In this document: piece by piece, positions 37,989-49,100 of the stretch
How the letters are laid out: each line of letters opens with the position of its first letter
How positions within the stretch are numbered: the stretch's first letter is position 1
DNA from: JAGQPD01 sp020426865
GTDB lineage: Bacteria; Planctomycetota; Planctomycetia; Pirellulales; Pirellulaceae
DNA: 64,000 nt
Direction of reading: 5' to 3'
Assembly: GCA_041399065.1 (NCBI GenBank)
Contig: JAWKTN010000001.1
Location: 682,001-746,000, forward strand
The notes under the pieces: model-generated
The model's database searches: none
Seen by the model: only the letters and a program-made list of their open reading frames with translations
What the model was told of the DNA's origin: nothing
Program-made: the position numbers and the translations under genes

Positions 37989-38426
37989 ATGCTGTGCACT
38001 CGCGTCGCTCTTGTCGTCCTGCTTACGCTTGCTGCCGTGTCGACGGTCTCTGCGGCCGATTTCCGTTCGTCGGTAGCGGGTAGCCGTTGGGTCAATCGCA
38101 GTCCGTATCGGTCATTTCACCACCAGTCGCCATACGGAACGCACTATCACGTCGGTTATCCGTCGAGCCCATCGGTGTTTGACAATGCGCTCAGCGATCG
38201 CGGCTTTGACAATCTACGGGACGCCTCCGCCTACTATCATCAACGATCACTTCACGAACGACTATTAGAAACTTCCAGTGCCTACGACAGCGCGCCCAGC
38301 GACCGGTACTACTACGGATCGACGTTGCCCGGCAGTCGCATTTCCGTGTATGGCACCCAGTCGCCCTATCGATACGGTAGCCAGGCATCATATGGCACGT
38401 ACGAGGCACTCCTACCTAGGCCGTAG
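37989..38426 (+). CDS. Small exported Tyr/Ser-rich protein
   Basis: 145 residues. ATG 37989 is chosen because a clear signal peptide follows directly (MLCTRVALVVLLTLAAVSTV, cut near SAADF). The open frame extends upstream without coding character. The mature part is rich in Tyr, Ser, Arg and His and contains SPYRSFHHQSPYGTHYHVGY and SPYRYGSQASYGTYEA. No family was recognised. A periplasmic or surface location is inferred from the signal only. Confidence 0.65.
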   Translation: MLCTRVALVVLLTLAAVSTVSAADFRSSVAGSRWVNRSPYRSFHHQSPYGTHYHVGYPSSPSVFDNALSDRGFDNLRDASAYYHQRSLHERLLETSSAYDSAPSDRYYYGSTLPGSRISVYGTQSPYRYGSQASYGTYEALLPRP

Positions 38427-38500
38427 TCAACACTTCTGGAGACATCCACGGGGACTACGACCCTGTTTACCAGTATCTGTTGTGCAGGCAAATCCGCCTG

Positions 38501-38564
38501 ATACTTTGTGGTTCGAGGTATCAACATTCCACGCAATTGATGAATACCTTGTGGTTCGAGGTAT
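38501..38564. repeat. Direct repeat, 21 bp, two copies
   Basis: ATACTTTGTGGTTCGAGGTA at 38501-38520 recurs with one change (ATACCTTGTGGTTCGAGGTA) at 38544-38563, and both are followed by T. The copies start 43 bases apart. No mobile element is attached. Confidence 0.8.
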
Positions 38565-38709
38565 TACCTCTAGCCAACCAAACTGTGGCTCCTGCCGGGC
38601 AAGCCGGCGAGGGGGCCAAGGAACGACACAATGGTAATCCCGTTTTGCCATTCGCGCCGAGATGAACGAACTCGCGGCTATTGCGAACTCGCTATGCCGT
38701 ATGTGTGTC

Positions 38710-38924
38710 GGCCCTCCGGGCCTGGGCGCAGGGGAGCACGCCACCGGTGGCTTCGCCACCGGCAGAGGTTGTTGCGGCCCTCCGGGCCGAAGGCCTGGAA
38801 GGCCTTTGGATCGATAGAACGAACGCCACCTCGAACCCGCCGTCCTAGGGCCAAAGGCCCTTCACAACCCCGACGGGCCCGAAGGGCCGGTTTCTCCAGC
38901 CCCGCGCCCCAGGGCCGAAGGCCC
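38710..38924. repeat. Cluster of GC-rich palindromes
   Basis: At least seven short inverted repeats of the GGCC type lie within 215 bases: GGCCCTCCGGGCC (from 38710), GCCACCGGTGGC plus GCCACCGG, CGGCCCTCCGGGCCG, AAGGCCTGGAAGGCCTT, AGGGCCAAAGGCCCT, GGGCCCGAAGGGCC and AGGGCCGAAGGCCC (to 38924). The order and near-identity of the stems suggest a REP/palindromic element family rather than coding sequence. Confidence 0.75.
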
Positions 38925-39045
38925 GACACGGTTGTGTTACGGTCCAGCGCCGGGATCGCAGTCATACTCAGAATCCCGGTATTCGTGCGCGCTCGTCGTT
39001 GATCGACAATGGTTCAACATTCATTCCATTGCCCGCGCGATCATC

Positions 39046-39102
39046 GAGTACGAGTACCGCTGCGCTGAGTGCGAGTACCGTTGCACTGAATACGAGTACG
39101 AT
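39046..39102. repeat. 21-bp tandem repeat, about 2.7 copies
   Basis: GAGTACGAGTACCGCTGCGCT is followed by GAGTGCGAGTACCGTTGCACT and a partial third copy. In one + frame it would read EYEYRCA-ECEYRCT-EYEYD, but no gene start or supporting context exists there. Confidence 0.75.
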
Positions 39103-39720
39103 TTGGCTAAGGATTGGGGCTTGCTAAATGACCGAGCGAGATTCTGCGACAAGAATTGATATCGGGCCATATCGACGGAAAAGAAAACGTGGGAATTCCT
39201 CAGTTGATTGCAGTCAAACCGCGAACCGGAGTTCGCAGGAGGGATTCCTATGGACGGGATTGTCCCGAAAATGTCCCGAGCAGACATGCTGAGAGGCTGG
39301 AGAAGCGTTGCCGGAAACTAAAGGAAGGCAACCAGAGTACTCGGTACGTGATCATTCTGAATCTGGCAGAGAGCCCTTCGCGCCATAGATGCGGAAGAAG
39401 CATAGGGAGAGCGAGATAGCCGCTGCGTGGAATGCGCTGAAGGTCCGGCACAGCCGCCTGTCGCGTCGCAGCCGATTGCAACATGAAGCGTCCGTCTTGT
39501 GGCGAACGCACACTCGCTCGACGAGGCACCGATCTTCTTCGTGTGTCCAGCGCCGGCTGCACTTCAACGCCACGCTTGCGACGCCATCATGTCAGTCGGC
39601 ATCCTTATCTCCTCCTACTCTTCCTTCTCTTCCAAAAGCAAAGCCCGTGCCAATGAATACATTCTCGCCGCTACCGATGCGCCAGCATCGCGTCAGTTCG
39701 CATGGGAATCATCTTCTACT

Positions 39721-39840
39721 TTAATCCATCTTCGAGACGAGTCTTCCGGTGAGGGTGAACCTGTTGTCTTGATTCACGCATTCACCCTTGATCGAAGAAT
39801 GTGGGACACAGAGTTTTCAGAACTATCCGGAACGTCGAGA
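39721..39840 (+). pseudogene. Alpha/beta hydrolase N-terminal remnant
   Basis: The frame encodes LIHLRDESSGEGEPVVLIHA followed by FTLDRRMWDTEFSEL, which is the typical first strands and oxyanion region (GxPVVLIHG-type) of alpha/beta hydrolases, then stops at about 39855. No catalytic serine elbow or later family sequence is found downstream in any frame. Only about 45 residues remain, so it is a decayed fragment. Confidence 0.5.
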
Positions 39841-40172
39841 CCAACAGCTAAATGATTGTCTCGTCATTAGACGCTACGCGAATCAACATCGCTACGCACA
39901 GCTCTCCCACGGATCCGGAAAAACGGGCCTTCCCCACGCAGCCCTGGCAGGTTGGATAGTCGTGGTCCACAGGCAAAATCCGTGAACGGCAACGCTTTTA
40001 CCGTGCCCAGCTCGCATAGTGCCGCCTTTGACGAACACGCGTTTCATTTTTTCTCAGTTTCTTCGTCTGAACGGTTGAAACAAGTGATTCCGCCGATTCA
40101 AATGGTGGTTCCTGCGAAATCACGAGGGCATTGAGCCCGGATGGATGCACTCTTGAACGAGGACGGAGTTCC

Positions 40173-43100
40173 ATGTCACGGCATCGATACACGAAGCAGT
40201 CGGACGTTCGGCGGAGCAAGACCTGGCGAAATCGGCGTCGCCGCAGCAAACACGATTCGGAAACGGTGAAGCGTCTCAATTTTCCCTTGAGTTCCTTGAG
40301 CCTCGCCACATGTTGTGTGGCGATCCGGTATCGCTTTCAGAAGACCCAACTGGCTCCGGCTACTTTGTCTTCGCGACGAGTGAAGCACTGACCCCGGGCA
40401 CAGATTTCAAATGCTATGGTTTCGACGCACTCGCCGGCGATCGAGTCGTGGTAGTTGTCGATACGCCCAACGGCGCGCTCAATCCCTCGGCAAGTCTGCT
40501 CAACGTCAGCGGCGGAACCTTAACGAGCGATAACGACGGTGGACCGGGTAACGACAGTCTATTAGGACCGACGACGATTTCCTCAACCGGCACCTACTAT
40601 GCACGCGTTGCGGGTCAGTCGGGGACGTTGGGCGAGTACGATGTGCGTGTCGAGGTGCTACGCGGCGACGTGCAGGTTGAAACGGATCGCGATAACGACA
40701 ACGCGACGATTGCCTCGGCAGACGTGTTGACGCTGCACCACAGTAACGGACTTGCCGTCGCAAATGTTGTGGGAAATATTTCAGCCGATGACGCAGTCGC
40801 TGACACTGATCTGTTTCTTATCGGCCGACTCAACGCCAATGTGTCGGTTTCCTTGGCGGCTCACGCTTCCGTCCTTCAGTGAACTCGACGGCCAGATTGA
40901 AGTAATCGACAGCACGGGTGCGTTGGTCATTGATGAGGATGGCCAGCTAGACGACGCGGGTCTCTTCATCACACCTCAGGCAGATTCGTATTTCGCTCGC
41001 GTCTCGGCCACGTCCGGTGCTGGGTCGCGGGACGTACGTCTTAGGGGTCTCGGTAGACGATGATGTTCCTCCTCAAATCGATAGTGTCGTCGGGCTCCCC
41101 GGCGAAGGTGGCACGCTCGATATTGTGCCGAACGCCTTCGCCATCGACTTTGATGAACCCATCGCCGGTCAGACACTGCAGTCCAATAGTTTTTCGCTAA
41201 TTGCCGCCGGGCCCGATAATCAATTCGATACGCCCGATGACGTTGACTACAATCTCGTCAACGAACCTCCGTACACCTCTGGTACCCGCGTCTCCTTCAC
41301 GATTGATGGTGGCCAGGCAATTGCCGGAAACCATCGGCTGAGGCTGAATCCGTCCATTACGGACGCCGCCGGGAACTCGCTCGATGGGGATGGCAATGGA
41401 GCGGGTGGCGACGCGTTCGAGCCGCATCTTTACCGTAACACTGCCCGATGGTACGGCCGGTGCCTACGAAAACCACAACAATGCCACACTCGCCAGCGCC
41501 ACGCCCCTCACTGTCGCCACCGATCCTGTAGGAACCGGGATCCATCGAGTTGTGGGACTCGGATCACAGAGCGTCGCCGACAGCAATGTATGGGCCGACG
41601 AAGATTGGTGGTCGTTTGTGGCCGATGCGGGTGACCAAGCCGTGATTTCCTTGAACGCACAAGGTACCGGCATCAACGCCTACATTGAACTGTACAACCC
41701 GTCCGGTAACTTTGTCACTTCAGACGATAACGGTGGTCCCGGCAGTGATTCACTGATCAGCGGCTACGTTATCCCAACTTCCGGTGTGTACTACGTCCGC
41801 GTGGGAAACTGGAACGCTGCTACCGGCAATTACAAGCTGGTCGTCGACCTCGCTCGAGGCGTCGCCGTCGAAACCGACGCCCAATATCACAACGACACCC
41901 TATCAAATGCAGACCCCGTTTCCTTTCCCAGCCGCAACGACGCAACGCGTGTCGGCTCAATCGCCGGTATCATCCAAGGAACCGAAGGAACGAATCTCGA
42001 TGAAGACCTTTTTCAACTCGGCGTGCTCAATACCGGCAACTTAGTTTCGCTTTCGATACGTCTGCCCAATGCTAGTTCCTTGGTCCCACGTCTGGCAATA
42101 CTCAACAGCAGCGGAGCGGTCGTCACGGAAGAAGACCCAAACAATCTGACAGGAACACTGACGGCAACTGTTTCCGAAAACGACGTCTACTATGCCCGCG
42201 TCGTGGCCGAGTCGGGGGAAGGTCCAGATGCTCGTTATGTGTTGGACGTTCATATCGATGATGACGTAGCCCCCGAGATCACCGGCGTCAATCGCCTGCC
42301 GTTGCCACTTGCCGACGGCACGGTTTATCGCGAGGCGGTGCTCGACCAGGCTCCATCGGTCTACCTGCCCGCCAACGAAACCGAAGGCACCACGCTCGCC
42401 GATATCTCGGCTCATCCAGATGGACCACTGGATGCCAACATCGTAGGAACCCCTACCTTCGCTGCTGACGGCCCCTTTGGTGCCGCCCAGGATCCTGCCA
42501 TTCAGATCGGAGGTGATGCGCATCTCGAATTGCCCGACGGAGATCGCGTCGATGCCACTCGCGCCATCGCCTTCTCCTTTTGGATGTTTCCTAACTCCTT
42601 TGCCAATACCTGGATGCCCCTCGTCTTTAAAGGGACCACCAACAGCGGTCAACGCTCGTACGCCCTCTGGCTCAACAACAACGGTCGACTCCACTTCGGT
42701 TCCGCAGATTCCAGCGGATTGCAAAGCTACGACACCAGCAACGGACTGATTGTTACTAACCAGTGGTATCACATCGCCGGTTCCGTCGATCGCGATGCCG
42801 GACGCATCAAGCTTTGGGTCAACGGCCAGGAAGTGCTCAGCGAAGCCCTCCGCAGCAACGACATTCGGACCAACGACAACCCGCTGCTGCTCGGCGCTAC
42901 CCTGGAAAACAGTTCCAGCTACTCGAACTTCGACGGACGCATCGACGAGTTCGCGCTGTGGACCTCCGCACTCAATTCCAATCAACTGCTCGCGCCCTAC
43001 TATGATTCGCAATGGTTAGGGGAGCTCAACAGTACCGACCAGTTGCTCAGTTCGTTCTCACTTAATGTTAGCGAACGATTGGTCGGAAGCACGGTCAATT

Positions 43101-46100
43101 ATCAGGGGACTGCGTTCCGCACCTTTGGCGGAAACACCTATGTCTTCAGCAGTACCACGCGCAACCTGGCCGACACAACCGCCTTGGCCCAATCGCTCGG
43201 TGGTCAACTGGTCGCCATTACTAGCCTGGAAGAACAGCAATTCCTCAACGATTGGCTGGCACCACAAAACCGTGACTACTGGATCGGACTCCGCGACCGG
43301 GACGGCAGCGACGTGTTCCAATGGGATAGTGGCGAGTCCGTGGACTTCACCAACTGGTTCTCCGGTTATCCTTCTGGCAGTGACGATGGTGTCGCCTTCC
43401 GTCCCAACAATAACGGCCAGTGGTACAACAACAACGTTGGCAACAACTTTGGCGCGGTCATTGAAATCGTGGGAGATAACGACCGTGATCTTGATGGCAT
43501 TCCCGACGTGATCGACAATCGGCCTGACGACCAGCTCAACGGTTGGGAGCTGCGCGCGGGTGTCGACGGGATCTTCGATTCGCCAGACGACGTCAGCTAC
43601 GATGTGCGTGCCAGCTACGACGGTAACGTGGGGATCTCGGTTACGATTGCTGACGGTCCCTTGCCACCCGGTGAGTATCGACTCACGATCACCGACACGT
43701 TGATCGACACGGCGGGCAACCCGCTCGACGGCGATCGAGACGGCACGGCCGGCGGCGATTTTGTGCAATTCTTCTCCGTCAATTCCCTACCGGATGGCTC
43801 CCAGTTGGAACGACCCAACAACAACAGCCAGTCGGGAGCAACACCGCTGACACTGGTTGCCGACAGCACGCTTCCAACATTCCTGGTTGCTAATCCGTAT
43901 GGCATCGGCTCACAGGATCCATACACCGGCAACGTCTGGAGTGACGAAGACTGGTGGTCGTTTGAGGGGCAAGCGGGTGATTACGTGTCGATTTCACTGA
44001 GTGCACCTAATACGGGCGTCAACGCTTACCTGGAACTCTACAACGCCAGTGGCAACTACCTCACGGCCGACGACAACGGTGGTCCCAACAGTGACGCGCT
44101 GTTGAGCGGATACCAACTGCCGGCAACAGGCACCTATTACATTCGCGTTGGCAATTGGAACAATGCACCTGGGACGTACCAGTTGCATATCGTTGCCACG
44201 CGTGGCATCACCATGGAAACCGATGCCAACTACAACAACGATTCTTTGGCGAACGCCGATGCACTGGGACTCGTTCAAAATGGCACTGTGCAAACCGGGT
44301 CGATCGCCGGACTGATTCAGTTGCCGGAAGGTACCAACGCTGACGAAGACTATTTTACGCTGGGTATTCTCACTGCCGGAAATTCGGTGGAATTGACTGT
44401 CGCACTACCTGAATTCAGCACTCTTTCGCCACGCGTGCTGTTGCGTGACGGCGATGGCAATATTGTCGCTGACGAAGATGGCGACCCCAACGACGCGAAC
44501 TTTAATGCAACACTCGTCAAGGATAGTGTCTACTACGCAGAGGTCCGCGCCAATGAAGGCGCCGGTCCGCAGGCCGCGTACCAGTTGGATGTCACTGTTG
44601 GCGACCAGGTTCCCCCCGAGATCACGGGCGTCAATCGCCTGCCGTTGCCGCTTGCCGACGGCACGGTCTATCGTGACGCCGTGCTCGACCAGGCTCCATC
44701 GGTCTACCTGCCCGTCAACGAAACCGAAGGCACCACGCTCGCCGATATCTCGGCTCATCCAGACGGACCACTGGATGCCAACATCGTGGGGACACCTACC
44801 TTCGCTGCGGACGGCCCCTTTGGTGCCGCCCAGGATCCTGCCATTCAGATCGGAGGTGATGCGCATCTCGAATTGCCCGACGGTGATCGCGTCGATGCCA
44901 CTCGCGCCATCGCCTTCTCCTTTTGGATGTTTCCTAACTCCTTTGCCAATACCTGGATGCCCCTCGTCTTTAAAGGGACCACCAACAGCGGACAACGCTC
45001 GTACGCCCTCTGGCTGAATAACAACGGTCGATTCAGTTTTGGTTCCGCTGATTCCAGCGGATTGCAAAGCTACGACACCAGCAACGGATTGATTGTTACT
45101 AACCAGTGGTATCATGTCGCCGGTTCCGTCGATCGCGATGCCGGACGCATCAAGCTTTGGGTCAACGGCCAGGAAGTGCTCAGCGAGGCCCTTCGCAGCA
45201 ACGACATTCGGACCACCGACAACTCGCTGCTGCTCGGCGCTACCCTGGAAAACAGTTCCAGCTACTCCAACTTCGACGGACGCATCGATGAGTTCGCGCT
45301 GTGGACCTCCGCACTCGATTCCAATCAACTGCTCGCACCCTACTATGATTCGCAATGGTTAGGGGAGCTCAACAGTACCGACCAGTTGCTCAGTTCGTTC
45401 TCACTTAATGTTAGCGAACGATTGGTCGGAAGCACGGTTAACTATCAGGGGACTTCGTTCCGCACCTTTGACGGAAACACCTATGTCTTCAGCAGTACCA
45501 CGCGCAACCTGGCCGACACAACCGCCTTGGCCCAATCGCTCGGTGGTCACCTGGTCGCCATTACTAGCCTGGAAGAACAGCAATTCCTCAACGATTGGCT
45601 GGCACCTCAAAACCGTGACTACTGGATCGGACTCCGCGACCGGGACGGCAGCGACGTGTTCCAATGGGATAGTGGCGAGTCCGTGGACTTCACCAACTGG
45701 TTCTCCGGTTATCCTTCTGGCAGTGACGATGGTGTCGCCTTCCGTCCCAACAATAACGGCCAGTGGTACAACAACAACGTTGGCAACAACTTTGGCGCGG
45801 TCATTGAAATCGTGGGAGATAACGACCGTGATCTTGATGGCATTCCCGACGTGATCGACAATCGGCCTGACGACCAGCTCAACGGTTGGGAGCTGCGCGC
45901 CGCGGGTGTCGACGGGATCTTCGATTCGCCAGACGACGTCAGCTACGATGTGCGTGCCAGCTACGACGGTAACGTGGGGATCTCGGTTACGATTGCTGAC
46001 GGTCCCTTGCCACCCGGTGAGTATCGACTCACGATCACCGACACGTTGATCGACACGGCGGGCAACCCGCTCGACGGCGATCGAGACGGCACGGCCGGCG

Positions 46101-49100
46101 GCGATTTTGTGCAATTCTTCTCCGTCAATTCCCTACCGGATGGCTCCCAGTTGGAACGACCCAACAACAACAGCCAGTCGGGAGCAACACCGCTGACACT
46201 GGTTGCCGACAGCACGCTTCCAACATTCCTGGTTGCTAATCCGTATGGCATCGGCTCACAGGATCCATACACCGGCAACGTCTGGAGTGACGAAGACTGG
46301 TGGTCGTTTGAGGGGCAAGCGGGTGATTACGTATCGATTTCACTGAGTGCACCTAGTACGGGCGTCAACGCTTACCTGGAACTTTACGACGCCAGTGGCA
46401 ACTACCTCACGGCCGACGACAACGGTGGCCCCAACAGTGACGCGCTGTTGAGCGGATACCAACTGCCGGCGACAGGCACCTATTACATTCGCGTCGGCAA
46501 TTGGAACAATGCACCTGGGACGTACCAGTTGCATATCGTTGCCACGCGTGGCGTCACCATGGAAACCGATGCCAACTACAACAACGATTCTTTGGCGAAC
46601 GCCGATACGCTAGGGTTCATTCTCGTAGATGACCACATCGAAACGCACGTTAGTGGCATCATTCAAGCGGCTGAAGACTCTAATGCGGACGAAGATCGAT
46701 TCAATCTGGGAATTCTCACTGCTGGCGTGACCGTTGAGGTGAATGTCCAACTTCCCGGATTCAGTACGCTTTCCCCAAGGGTATTGCTCCTCGATAGCAG
46801 CGGTCAAGTAGTCGCCGACGAAGACGGCGACGCTTTCGATGGCCATTTTCACGCAACGCTCGTGACAGATGACGTCTATTACGTCGACATCCGCGCCAAC
46901 GACGGCGCCGGACCGCAGGCTGCGTACCAGTTGAATGTCACGGTTGGCGACCAGGTTCCCCCCGAGATCACGGGCGTCAATCGCCTGCCGTTGCCACTTG
47001 CCGACGGCACGGTCTATCGCGAGGCGGTGCTCGATCAGGCTCCATCGGTCTACCTGCCCGCCAACGAAACCGAAGGCACCACGCTCGCCGATATCTCGGC
47101 TCATCCAGATGGACCACTGGATGCCAACATCGTAGGAACCCCTACCTTCGCTGCTGACGGCCCCTTTGGTGCCGCCCAGGATCCTGCCATTCAGATCGGA
47201 GGTGATGCGCATCTCGAATTGCCCGACGGAGATCGCGTCGATGCCACTCGCGCCATCGCCTTCTCCTTTTGGATGTTTCCTAACTCCTTTGCCAATACCT
47301 GGATGCCCCTCGTCTTTAAAGGGACCACCAACAGCGGTCAACGCTCGTACGCCCTCTGGCTCAACAACAACGGTCGACTCCACTTCGGTTCCGCAGATTC
47401 CAGCGGATTGCAAAGCTACGACACCAGCAACGGACTGATTGTTACTAACCAGTGGTATCACATCGCCGGTTCCGTCGATCGCGATGCCGGACGCATCAAG
47501 CTTTGGGTCAACGGCCAGGAAGTGCTCAGCGAAGCCCTCCGCAGCAACGACATTCGGACCAACGACAACCCGCTGTTGCTCGGCGCTACCCTGGAAAACA
47601 GTTCCAGCTACGCCAACTTCGACGGACGCATCGACGAGTTCGCGCTGTGGACCTCCGCACTCGATTCCAATCAACTGCTCGCACCCTACTATGATTCGCA
47701 ATGGTTAGGGGAGCTCAACAGTACCGACCAGTTGCTCAGTTCGTTCTCACTTAATGTTAGCGAACGATTGGTCGGAAGCACGGTTAACTATCAGGGGACT
47801 TCGTTCCGCACCTTTGGCGGAAACACCTATGTCTTCAGCAGTACCACGCGCAACCTGGCCGACACAACCGCCTTGGCCCAATCGCTCGGTGGTCACCTGG
47901 TCGCCATTACTAGCCTGGAAGAACAACAGTTCCTCAACGATTGGCTGGCACCTCAAAACCGCGACTACTGGATCGGACTACGCGACGGGGACGGCAGCAA
48001 CACCTTCCAATGGGATAGTGGCGAGACGTTGGACTACACCAACTGGTTCTCCGGATATCCTTCTGGCAATGACGATGGCGTTGCCTTCCGGCCTAACAAT
48101 GGCGGCCAATGGTACAACACCAACGTTGGCAACAACCTTGGCGCGGTCATTGAAATCGTGGGAAATGACGACCGTGATCTTGATGGCATTCCCGACGTGA
48201 TCGACAATCGGCCCGACGATGAGCTCAACGGTTGGGAGCTACGCGCCGCCGGCGTCGACGGAATCTTCGATTCGCCAGACGACGTCAGCTACGATGTGCG
48301 CGCCAGCTACGACGGTAACGTGGGGATCTCGGTTACGATTGCTGACGGTCCCTTGCCACCCGGTGAGTATCGGCTCACGATCACCGACACGTTGATCGAC
48401 ACGGCAGGCAACCCGCTCGATGGCGATCGAGACGGCACGGCCGGCGGAGATTTTGTGCAATTCTTCTCCGTCGATCCGTTCCCGAACGCCTACACGTTGG
48501 AAACGCCGAACAACAATTCATCAGGCGGTGCCTCGCCACTGTCGTTCAACGAAGATCCACCTGGTTCCGGACTATTTGTCGGGCGCGGCATTGGCTCTCA
48601 AGATCCGTATGGGGGCAACGTCTGGACCGATGAGGATTGGTGGTCGTTCGCGGTGGAGGAAGGCGATACCATTGCCCTGGCGGTCGACGATCTAACGGGC
48701 GGCATGAATCTCTATTTGGAACTGTATGATCCCGCTGGCAACTACATCACCGCCGACGACAACTCCGGTCCCGGGCCGAACGCATATCTCAGCAACTATA
48801 CGGTAGCGGCAACGGGCACTTATTACGCTCGTATTGGAAATTGGAATAGTGGACCGGGCACTTATCAGCTGCGCGTCGAAATTGCGCGTGACGTGCAACT
48901 AGAATCCGACGCTCAGTACAACAACAACGGTACCGGTAACGCTGATCCACTTACATACCAGACCATTGACACTCGACGGTCCGCATCCGTCGCCGGAACG
49001 CTCATGGCGGGTGAATCCGGCAACGTCGACGCTGACTATTTCAATTTAGGCACGATCGAAGCTGGCGAGACGATCCTGCTGAGTACACGGCGTCCGCTTG

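Larger units (their letters stand above)
38427..40172. other. Gene-poor region with repeats and gene remnants
   Basis: About 1.75 kb without an intact gene. In order it holds a 21-bp direct repeat (38501-38564), a dense cluster of GGCC palindromes (38710-38924), a 21-bp tandem repeat (39046-39102) and a broken alpha/beta hydrolase start (39721-39840). The remaining open frames lack start sites and protein-like composition. The region looks like old rearranged DNA between the exported-protein gene and the giant gene. Confidence 0.65.

Noticed and set aside
38501..38924. CRISPR array
   Set aside because: The repeats are few, palindromic and of unequal spacing, with no unique spacers of constant length and no cas genes.
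38932..39159. Gene encoding a Tyr/Glu-repeat protein over the 21-bp tandem repeat
   Set aside because: It has no ribosome-binding site and begins inside the palindrome region; the repeat alone makes it look protein-like.
40173..41440. Phase-variation switch at the start of the giant gene
   Set aside because: The runs at the four frame breaks are only 1-3 bases long, too short for slipped-strand switching; error or decay is more likely.
42041..47701. Long antisense open frames (up to about 360 codons) repeated in each LamG-lectin module
   Set aside because: They mirror the sense gene in every copy, have no ribosome-binding site or family similarity, and arise from the sense codon use. The + frame carries clear domains.
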